This document shows positions 18,330 through 25,467 of a stretch of DNA of 64,000 bases, piece after piece (positions within the stretch are counted from its first letter, which is position 1; each line of letters begins with the position of its first letter). The position numbers and the translations under genes are program-made. Source of the DNA: Kineosporia corallincola. GTDB taxonomy: Bacteria; Actinomycetota; Actinomycetes; Actinomycetales; Kineosporiaceae. The stretch lies in NCBI RefSeq assembly GCF_018499875.1, contig NZ_JAHBAY010000013.1, positions 186,001-250,000 on the forward strand, in the 5' to 3' direction. A model generated the notes under the pieces. The model did no database searches. It saw only the letters and a program-made list of their open reading frames with translations, and was not told the origin of the DNA.

Positions 18330-19358
18330 ATGAACCGGAAGCCGGCCGGTCGGGCCGTCGTTGTCACCGTCCTTCTCACCACGGCCCTGGCCGCCTGTGG
18401 AAAGAGTGAGAGTGCGGGCAGTGTGCAGGTGGCCGGTGGCGGTGTGACCACGGTGCGCTGGATCTACGACTGGACGCCGACCTCGGCGGACCTGCCCGTG
18501 CTGAAGGGACTGGCGGAGGGCTGGTTCGAGGAGGCCGGGGTGAAGGTCGCCACCACCCCCGGCGGTGCGATCGACCAGCTGGAGTCGGTCGGCGCCGGGA
18601 ACCACGACATGACCGTCGGCGGCGGCGTCGAGCTCCTGGTCGACCAGGCCCGCGGTCTGCCGGTGAAGTCGGTCGGGCTGGTGCAGCCGGTGGCCCTGGG
18701 CGGTCTGGTCTGCAACCCCGACTCGGGGGTCAAGGACGGGGTACCGAAGACGCTGCTGGACCGGAAGCTGGCCACCGCGAGCTCCGACGCCGACGACGTG
18801 GTCTGGCAGATCTGGCGCGACCGGAACCAGCTCACCGGCAAGGTCACCGAGGTCTCCGCCGAGGCCGGGCCGGATCTGCTGTATCAGGGCGTCGTCGACT
18901 GCTTCCCGGACTTCCTCACCCTGGCCCCGCTGGAGGCGGAGAAGGAGTTCGGCGAGGCGCCGGTGCTCGTGCCGTACTCGAAGGAGCTCGGCGTGATCGG
19001 CCAGGTGCTCGACGTCAACACCGACTTCGCCCAGAAGAACCCTCAGGCGGTGCGGGCTTTCGTGGACGTCTACGCGCGCGGCATGGAGTGGGCCGCGAGT
19101 CACCAGGCCGACGCCGTGAAGCTGATGAAGAAGACCTACCCGGACATCGACGAGAAAATCACGGCCCAGGAACTGAAGTCGCTGGCCGGGTACTGGGCCG
19201 GCGGCTTCCAGCGGAAGAACGGCTACCTGAGCATGAACGACCACTCCTGGGCGGCGACGGTGGACGTGTTGCTCAAGGGCCGGGCGATCGACGAGGCGCC
19301 GGAGATGAGCTCGGTGTACACGACCGAGTACCTACCGTCGACGCCTTACCTGCCCTGA
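18330..19358 (+). CDS. Orphan ABC-type substrate-binding lipoprotein (NMT1/SsuA-like)
   Basis: 342 residues with a signal peptide ending in a lipobox (LAAC, Cys23). The core follows the NMT1/THI5-like or SsuA-like solute-binding fold: WIYDWTPTSADLPVLKGLAEGWF, then an SVGAGNHDMTVGGGVELL segment. Binding proteins of this group carry thiamine precursors, sulfonates or nitrate-like ligands. No permease or ATPase gene is adjacent, so its transporter is elsewhere or it has another role. Confidence 0.8.
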   Translation: MNRKPAGRAVVVTVLLTTALAACGKSESAGSVQVAGGGVTTVRWIYDWTPTSADLPVLKGLAEGWFEEAGVKVATTPGGAIDQLESVGAGNHDMTVGGGVELLVDQARGLPVKSVGLVQPVALGGLVCNPDSGVKDGVPKTLLDRKLATASSDADDVVWQIWRDRNQLTGKVTEVSAEAGPDLLYQGVVDCFPDFLTLAPLEAEKEFGEAPVLVPYSKELGVIGQVLDVNTDFAQKNPQAVRAFVDVYARGMEWAASHQADAVKLMKKTYPDIDEKITAQELKSLAGYWAGGFQRKNGYLSMNDHSWAATVDVLLKGRAIDEAPEMSSVYTTEYLPSTPYLP

Positions 19359-19593
19359 GCTCCGCCCGGATAACGAAATGCGGATCTGGCCGGATTCTCG
19401 GCGGGTCGAACAACCCTCGGGCGACGGGGGTGGCACGGCGGAAAACCGCACTCCCTCAAGCACAAGGGCGGTCATGTCCTATGAGTGACTTGAGTGTCAG
19501 CTGAGACTTATGCGCGCTTTGATGGGTCGCGCCGTACTTTGTTGGGCCCGGGCGCGGGCCGGCGCCCGCACCTCGTCGTGAACGGACTGCCGC

Positions 19594-20502
19594 ATGCCTC
19601 ATGTCGTCGTCATCAACCCGACCAGCTCGGCGGAGATCACCGCGGGAATCCAGGCGTCGCTGGACCAGACGGCCCAGCTGTGGGGTGTCACCGCCACCGC
19701 CGTCACCTCGTACGGCGGGCCCCGGGTGATCGAGTCGGACGACGACGCCCGGGTCGCGCTCAACCCGATGCTGGCCACCGCGGGGCAGCACCGGGCCGAC
19801 GCCTACGTGGTGGGCTGTTTCTCCGACGTCGGGGTGGACGAGCTGCGGGCCGCCGCCCCGGTGCCGGTGATCGGGATCGCCGAGGCCGCGCTGCTCTCGG
19901 CCATGGCCCACTCCCGGCGCATCGGTGTGGTGAGCACCCTGCCGATGGCGACCTTCCGGCACGAGCTGTACTGGGCCCGGCTGGGGGTGAGCGGCCGGGT
20001 GGTCGCCGACCTGGCGATCGGGCGCGGCTCGCTGGACCTGAACGGGCGTGACGCCGCGAACGCCGTGCTCACGGCCGCCCGGGAACTCACCGGGCGGCGG
20101 GGGGCCGAGGCGGTCATCCTGGGCAGCGCCGGGCTGGCCCATCTGCGGGACCCGCTGGCCGACGAGCTCGGGGTGCCGGTGATCGAGCCGTGTGCCGCCG
20201 GGCTGGCGATGGCTGCCCAGGCCCTGGCCGACTTCCCGCGGCTGACGCGCACCCCCGCCGCACCACCCGCGCCCGCGGCGCTGCCGGCCGCGGAGCCGCA
20301 GTATGCGCCGAGCTACTCCCAGGACTACGGGTCCCAGGGGTACGGGTCGCAGGGGTACGGGTCGCAGGGGTACGGGCAGGAGCCCGCCCGTGAGTACGGG
20401 TCCGGCACGCCGGGGCACGGCACGCCCGGCTACAGCACGCCCGGTTACGGCACCCCGGGACACGGCCGGCCGCAGTACGGTTCGCGGCAGGTCCACCAGT
20501 GA
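19594..20502 (+). CDS. Asp/Glu/hydantoin racemase-fold protein with low-complexity YGSQ/PGYGT tail
   Basis: 302 residues. Residues ~1-215 follow the hydantoin/Asp-Glu racemase fold: VVVINPTSS at the N-terminus and a first cysteine in VVGCFSDVGVDEL. At the second catalytic position the usual Cys is Ser (VILGSAGLAHL), so two-base racemisation is doubtful. After a Pro/Ala linker the last ~60 residues are repeats of YGSQG and TPGYG/TPGHG, a prion-like, disordered composition unusual for this family. ATG 19594 follows an unremarkable leader; 19359-19593 holds no other gene. Confidence 0.75.
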   Translation: MPHVVVINPTSSAEITAGIQASLDQTAQLWGVTATAVTSYGGPRVIESDDDARVALNPMLATAGQHRADAYVVGCFSDVGVDELRAAAPVPVIGIAEAALLSAMAHSRRIGVVSTLPMATFRHELYWARLGVSGRVVADLAIGRGSLDLNGRDAANAVLTAARELTGRRGAEAVILGSAGLAHLRDPLADELGVPVIEPCAAGLAMAAQALADFPRLTRTPAAPPAPAALPAAEPQYAPSYSQDYGSQGYGSQGYGSQGYGQEPAREYGSGTPGHGTPGYSTPGYGTPGHGRPQYGSRQVHQ

Positions 20503-20583
20503 GCCGGTGACGCCTGCCGCGATCTGGCACAGGGCCGGTGGGTACGGTCGGGGGAACGCGGATCGGCGCTGGAGGAGAGAACC

Positions 20584-21351
20584 ATGGGTGGATACCTGGT
20601 CGCGGCGGCCACATCGGGCCTCGGGCACGCGATCGCCCGGCAGCTGGTGCTGGCGGGGCACGACGTGTCGATCTGCGGGCGCACCGCCGAGCGCGTCGAG
20701 AAGGCGGTCACGGCGCTGAACGAGGGCGGGGTCAACGGCACCGCCACCGGCCGCCCCGTCGACCTGACCGACGGCGCCGCGGTGACCGGCTGGGTGCGCG
20801 ACGCGGCCTCCCGGTTCGACGGCCTCAACGGCGTGGTGATCAACACCGGCGGCCCGCCGGCCAAGGGCTTCGACGAAACCGATGACGACGACTGGCAGCT
20901 AGGGTTCGACCTGCTCCTGCGCCCGGCGGTGCGGCTGGCCCGGGCGGCCCGGCCGCACCTGATCAAGGGGGAGAGCAGCCTGCTGTTCTGCACCTCCAGC
21001 CAGGTGCGGGAACCGTCCGACGACCTGATCCTGTCCAGCGTGTTCCGCTCCGGCGTGGCCGCCCTGGCCAAGTCGCTGAGCAAGAGCTGGGCACCGGAGG
21101 TGCGGGTGAACCAGCTGATCCCCGGCCGGATCGCGACCGCCCGGGTGGAACAGCTCGACAGCGGCCGGTCGGAGCGCTCCGGGCTGTCGGTCGACCAGAT
21201 CAGGCAGGAGTGGGGCACGAAGATCCCGGCGGGCCGCTACGGCGAGCCGGACGAGTTCGCCGCCGCCGCGGTGTTCCTGCTCTCGCCCGCGGCCTCGTAC
21301 GTGACCGGGGTGAGCCTCCAGGTCGACGGCGGGCTGATGACGGGCATCTGA
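20584..21351 (+). CDS. SDR-family protein lacking the YxxxK catalytic pair
   Basis: 255 residues with an SDR fold: altered cofactor loop AATSGLGHAIA, INTGG in place of NNAG, and the C-terminal YVTGVSLQVDGG. Where YxxxK should stand the protein reads SSVFR, so both Tyr and Lys appear replaced, as in one FabG-like subgroup. It ends 2 nt before the alpha/beta hydrolase, forming an operon. Confidence 0.85.
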   Translation: MGGYLVAAATSGLGHAIARQLVLAGHDVSICGRTAERVEKAVTALNEGGVNGTATGRPVDLTDGAAVTGWVRDAASRFDGLNGVVINTGGPPAKGFDETDDDDWQLGFDLLLRPAVRLARAARPHLIKGESSLLFCTSSQVREPSDDLILSSVFRSGVAALAKSLSKSWAPEVRVNQLIPGRIATARVEQLDSGRSERSGLSVDQIRQEWGTKIPAGRYGEPDEFAAAAVFLLSPAASYVTGVSLQVDGGLMTGI

Positions 21352-21353
21352 TC

Positions 21354-22118
21354 ATGCCGACGCCGCTGATGTCCTTCACCGTGGACGGCGACCGGCAGGC
21401 CCCACCGCTCGTGCTGGGGCCCTCGATCGGCACCTCGGGGCGGGTCTGGTCACCACAGATCCCCGGCCTGGTGCAGGACTTCCGGGTGATCCGCTTCGAC
21501 CTGCCGGGCCACTTCGGCGAGCCCGCCGAGAAGGGGCCCTACACGGTGGCCGGGCTGGCCGAGGGGCTGCTGCGCGGTCTCGACGGGCTGGGCGTGGACA
21601 CCTTCGACTACTGCGGCCTCTCGATGGGCGGGGCGCTGGGGCAGCAGCTCGCGATCGACCACCCGGACCGGGTGAACCGGCTCGTGCTGGTCTGCACCTC
21701 GGCCACTTTCGGCGACAGCCCCCGGCCCTGGCTGGACCGGGCGGACCGGGTGCGGGCCGAGGGCACCGGTTTCCTGCCCGACCTGGCCCGGGGCCGCTGG
21801 TTCGCGCCCGACGTGCCGGTGCCGCCGCTGGGCCGGGAACTGCTCCAGGCCCAGACCGCCCTGGACCCGGAGGGGTACGCGGCCTGCTGCGAGGCCCTGG
21901 CCGCGTTCGACTCCCGCGCGGAGCTGGGCCGGGTGCGCTGCCCCACCCGGGTGGTGGCCGGGGCCGACGACCTGGCCACGCCGGTCGCGTCGGCGCAGGA
22001 GCTGGCCGCCGGCATCCCGGGCGCCGACCTGGTGGTGGTGCCGCAGGCCGCGCACCTGGCCCCGGTCGACCAGCCCGCCGCCGTGCTCCAGGCGATCCGG
22101 CGGCACCTGTTCCGCTGA
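21354..22118 (+). CDS. Alpha/beta hydrolase, 3-oxoadipate enol-lactonase-like
   Basis: 254 residues from ATG 21354. Nucleophile elbow GLSMGG, acid region GADDLATP and the terminal His in AAHLAPVDQP make a complete Ser-Asp-His triad. Overall order and LPGHF, IDHPDRVNRLVLVCTSA resemble PcaD-like lactonases. No other protocatechuate genes are nearby, so the lactone substrate is not assured. Confidence 0.85.
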   Translation: MPTPLMSFTVDGDRQAPPLVLGPSIGTSGRVWSPQIPGLVQDFRVIRFDLPGHFGEPAEKGPYTVAGLAEGLLRGLDGLGVDTFDYCGLSMGGALGQQLAIDHPDRVNRLVLVCTSATFGDSPRPWLDRADRVRAEGTGFLPDLARGRWFAPDVPVPPLGRELLQAQTALDPEGYAACCEALAAFDSRAELGRVRCPTRVVAGADDLATPVASAQELAAGIPGADLVVVPQAAHLAPVDQPAAVLQAIRRHLFR

Positions 22119-22323
22119 CGTTTCGGGGTTCTCGGGGTACCTGTGAACGTTCGGTTGAAAGTTCGGTGGACGTTCGGCGCGCCTTCTGCCGGGCGGTTCG
22201 GGGACGTCAGGGGAAGGGCGGGTGAACAGCGGGGTGAACGGCGCCTGAGCGCGCGGTGTCACCCCGGTGAGCGCCAGGTGTCGTGAGTGACTACAGTCGG
22301 GCGCCGACACCGGAGGTGCACGG

Positions 22324-22944
22324 ATGCGGCTCAGACTGACGCCGAGAGACACGACGATCATCGACCTGCTGGTCCAGGCCGGGAACGCGCTGGTCACCGG
22401 CGCGGATCTGCTGGAGGCCGTGATCATGTCAGGCCCGGAGGACCGGGCCGACCGGCTGGTCAAGGTGCGCGACGCCGAGCACGCGAGCGACGACATCGTG
22501 CATGCCACCATGCGCAAGCTGAACAGCACCTTCGTCACGCCCTTCGACCGCGAGGACATCTACGCCCTGGCCTCGGCGCTGGACGACGTCATGGACAACA
22601 TGGAGGCGGCCGCGGACATGGTGGTGCTGGCCAACCCGTCCCGGCTGCCCGACGGCGTGGAGACCCAGCTCTCGGTGCTGCGTGAACAGGCCGCGATCAC
22701 CGCGGCGGCGCTGCCCGGCCTGCACACCATGAAGGGCCTGGAGGAGTACTGGGTCGAGATCAACCGGCTGGAGAACGATGCCGACGAGGTCTACCGCGAC
22801 ATGCTGGCCGAGCTCTTCTCCGGCGCCTACGAGCCGCTGGAACTGCTCAAGGTGCGCGAGGTGATCGACGCCCTGGAAGACGCCGCGGACGCCTTCGAGC
22901 TGGTCTCGCACCACGTCGAGACGATCGCGGTCAAGGAGTCCTGA
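22324..22944 (+). CDS. DUF47 PhoU-like protein (Pit accessory regulator)
   Basis: 206 residues, all alpha-helical, with the DUF47 segments FVTPFDREDIYALASALDDVMDNMEAA and VEINRLENDADEVYR. These PhoU-like proteins sit directly upstream of PiT phosphate carriers and modulate them; here the spacing to the carrier gene is 4 nt. 22119-22323 upstream holds no gene. Confidence 0.92.
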   Translation: MRLRLTPRDTTIIDLLVQAGNALVTGADLLEAVIMSGPEDRADRLVKVRDAEHASDDIVHATMRKLNSTFVTPFDREDIYALASALDDVMDNMEAAADMVVLANPSRLPDGVETQLSVLREQAAITAAALPGLHTMKGLEEYWVEINRLENDADEVYRDMLAELFSGAYEPLELLKVREVIDALEDAADAFELVSHHVETIAVKES

Positions 22945-22948
22945 GAAC

Positions 22949-23947
22949 GTGTCGCTGACCCTGACCCTGGTGGTCCTGGTCGTGGCCGTTGCCCTGGTCT
23001 TCGACTACACCAACGGTTTTCACGACGCCGCCAACGCGATCGCCACGGCCGTCTCCACCCGGGCCCTGACCCCGCGCACCGCCCTGCTGATGGCCGCCGT
23101 CTTCAACGTCGTCGGCGCCCTGCTGGGCCACGGCGTGGCCGAGACCGTGGGCAGCGGCATCATCAGTCCCCCGGACGGCCACGAGGGCCTGCTCATCGTG
23201 TTCTCCGGACTGGCCGGCGCGATCACCTGGAACCTGTTCACCTGGGCGCTGGGGCTGCCCTCCTCGTCGTCCCACGCCCTGATCGGTGGGCTCGCGGGGG
23301 CCGCGGTGGTGGTCTCCTCGCCGGTGCACTGGTCGGTGATCCTCGACAAGGTCGTCATCCCGATGGTGCTGTCGCCACTGGTCGGGTTCGCCCTGGCGTT
23401 CGTGGCGATGGTCGGCGTGCTGTGGCTGTTCCGCCGGGCCCGGCCGACCCCGGTGACCCGCGGCTTCCGCACCGCCCAAATCGCCTCCGCCGCGGCGATG
23501 TCGCTCGGGCACGGCCTCCAGGACGCGCAGAAGACGATGGGCGTGATGACGCTCGCGCTGATCGCCGGCGGCTACCACAGCGGCACCGGGATCCCGCTGT
23601 GGGTCACGCTCTCGGCCGCCGCGGCGATCAGCCTGGGCACCGCGTCGGGCGGCTGGCGGATCATGCGCACCCTCGGGCGCGGCGTGATCGAGCTCGACCC
23701 GGCCCGCGGTTTCGTGGCCGAGACGGTGGCGTCGTCGGTGCTCTACACCACGGCCTACGCCTTCCACGCCCCGATCTCCACCACGCACACCATCACCGCC
23801 GCGATCATGGGCGTGGGTGCGACCAAGCGCCGCTCGGCGGTGCGCTGGGGCGTGGCCGGCGACATCCTCACCGCCTGGGTGCTGACGCTGCCGGCCGCGG
23901 CCCTGGTCGCCGGGTTGCTCAGTCTTCTTCTTCACCCTCTGGCGTGA
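22949..23947 (+). CDS. PiT-family inorganic phosphate transporter
   Basis: 332-residue membrane protein with duplicated PiT signatures: FDYTNGFHDAANAIATAVSTRAL near the N-terminus and SLGHGLQDAQKTMGVMTLAL in the second half. Transports metal-phosphate or phosphate by H+ or Na+ symport. The GTG start is 4 nt after the DUF47 stop. Its last 29 nt overlap the convergent DUF1810 gene. Confidence 0.94.
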   Translation: MSLTLTLVVLVVAVALVFDYTNGFHDAANAIATAVSTRALTPRTALLMAAVFNVVGALLGHGVAETVGSGIISPPDGHEGLLIVFSGLAGAITWNLFTWALGLPSSSSHALIGGLAGAAVVVSSPVHWSVILDKVVIPMVLSPLVGFALAFVAMVGVLWLFRRARPTPVTRGFRTAQIASAAAMSLGHGLQDAQKTMGVMTLALIAGGYHSGTGIPLWVTLSAAAAISLGTASGGWRIMRTLGRGVIELDPARGFVAETVASSVLYTTAYAFHAPISTTHTITAAIMGVGATKRRSAVRWGVAGDILTAWVLTLPAAALVAGLLSLLLHPLA

Positions 23948-24380
23948 CCTCGCCCAGCCTGGCCGTGGTGGCGTCGTCCTCCTCACCGTCGAAGAACTTC
24001 GACAGCACCGCCCGGAAGGTCTCCTGCTCGGGGTCGGCGTAGGCGAAAAGCGTCATCGAAGAACGCAGTTTCGCCGCGTCGATCTCGCCGAGCACGCCGG
24101 TGGCGGTCCGGCCGCTCAGGCCCAGCAGGATGGTCGCGCACTCCACCAGCCGCGGCCCGAGCACCGGATGGGCCAGGTAGGTGCGGGCCTCGGGCAGGCC
24201 GCTGATCGCGTACCGCACCGAGGTCGGGCTGAGCCCGAGCCCGGCGACCTGCGGAAACACGAACCACATCCAGTGGCTCGTCTTCGCCCCGGCGCGCAGC
24301 TCCCGCACGGCCTGGTCGTAGGTGCCGCCGGAGTCCTGGGCCTCGACGAATCTGGCGAGGTCGAAAGGGTCGTCGCTCAT
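23919..24380 (-). CDS. DUF1810 protein
   Basis: 153 residues from ATG 24380 (MSDDPFDLARFVEAQ). Conserved DUF1810 positions visible are KTSHWMWFVFPQVAGLG, YAISGLPEARTYLAHPVLGPRL and the FDDAM-like segment LRSSMTLFAYADP. The Asp before SMTL is altered. Function of the family is not settled. Confidence 0.9.
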   Translation of the reverse strand: MSDDPFDLARFVEAQDSGGTYDQAVRELRAGAKTSHWMWFVFPQVAGLGLSPTSVRYAISGLPEARTYLAHPVLGPRLVECATILLGLSGRTATGVLGEIDAAKLRSSMTLFAYADPEQETFRAVLSKFFDGEEDDATTARLGEVTPEGEEED

Positions 24381-24439
24381 GGGGCCCGAGCTTAGGGTCA
24401 ATGGTGGACGACGCCAGACCGCGCGCCGTTGCCCATGGG

Positions 24440-25009
24440 TCAACGACTCTCGCTGATCAGGGTGGCCAGCACACCCGGCGTCAGGGCCTGGAACATGTGC
24501 TCCACGTCGCCCGGGTAGCCCATGTAGTCGCCCGGGCCGAGCTCGACCGGGTTGCTGGTCGGTCCGACGAGAGCCCTTCCGGTGCCGATGATCACGTGCT
24601 CCACCACGCCCACCGCATGCGGTTCGGAGATCCGGCCGGGGCCGATCCCGACGTTCAGCCGGTACAGGTCACGCACGACGCCCGCCGGGCCCGCCGACAT
24701 CAGAAATGCCGCGTAATCGCCCTGTTCGGACAGCAGCGGGGTGCCCTCCCCGTTGCGGACCACCTCGATCTTCGGCCGGGGCGGGTCGACCAGCCGGCTC
24801 ACCGGCAGGTCCAGGGCCGCCGCGAGGGCCCACAGCGTCTCCACGTTCGGGTTGCCGGACCCCGACTCCAGCTGCGACAGCGTGGATTTGGCCAGTCCCG
24901 CCTGTTTGGCCAGCTCGCTCAGTGAGAGCCCGCCGCGCTCGCGCTCGCTGCGCAGGGCTGCGGCCAGCACGGCCTTGGGGTCGAGAGGGGCGTCGTCGTC
25001 GGGAAGCAT
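24440..25009 (-). CDS. XRE-family regulator with C-terminal cupin
   Basis: 189 residues from ATG 25009; ATG 25066 is also possible and no start has a strong ribosome-binding site. Helix-turn-helix at ~18-70 (GGLSLSELAKQAGLAKSTLSQLESG) and a C-terminal cupin (~120-188: VVEHVIIGTGRALVGP, VELGPGDYMGYPGDVEHMF). XRE-cupin regulators usually sense small metabolites. A dyad upstream (25079-25098) suggests autoregulation. Confidence 0.88.
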   Translation of the reverse strand: MLPDDDAPLDPKAVLAAALRSERERGGLSLSELAKQAGLAKSTLSQLESGSGNPNVETLWALAAALDLPVSRLVDPPRPKIEVVRNGEGTPLLSEQGDYAAFLMSAGPAGVVRDLYRLNVGIGPGRISEPHAVGVVEHVIIGTGRALVGPTSNPVELGPGDYMGYPGDVEHMFQALTPGVLATLISESR

Positions 25010-25078
25010 GGGCGTTCGGCACCGATCACTCGTTCTGCTGGGCTGAACGCCGGAGGGCGCGTTCATCCTCACGGACAC

Positions 25079-25098
25079 CCGTTCAGTATGGCGAACGG
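25079..25098. promoter_or_regulatory. Dyad upstream of the XRE-cupin gene
   Basis: CCGTTC and GAACGG flank AGTATGGC, a 6-bp perfect inverted repeat that overlaps the probable minus-strand promoter (ATACTG as -10). The remaining 25099-25467, the long leader of the acyltransferase gene, shows no structure I can name. Confidence 0.45.
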
Positions 25099-25467
25099 TG
25101 GATTTCGGGCGAGCCCGGGGGCGACGGCCGGGCGACGGTGCCCCGGCCAGCTGAAAATGCTTAACGGAGCACTGTGAGACTTGTCGCGGCAACCTTGGTG
25201 AACCAGCGTTTTCCCAGCATTCTCCCAAGGGTTCTGACCTGCGTGTAGGTGCGCTCCGCAGCCTTTGGGGCACCCCTGGTCATGCCCCTGACCAGGCAGA
25301 TCCCGGTTCCCGGATTGACCATGGATTTATGGCTGCTTGATTTCCTCCTGACGGGTGGGGGCGGAGCATTTCGGGGTAGTCGCCGGAAGTGTGGCTCGCC
25401 GTGAAATGACGATCAGATCGCGGACGACGCGAGAGCGGCCTGAACGCAGGCCGAGGGGAGAGGAACA

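Noticed and set aside
24401-24416. ATGGTGGACGACG near the DUF1810 start as another terminator
   Set aside because: No matching right arm nearby; a half-copy only. The same holds for 51701-51716.
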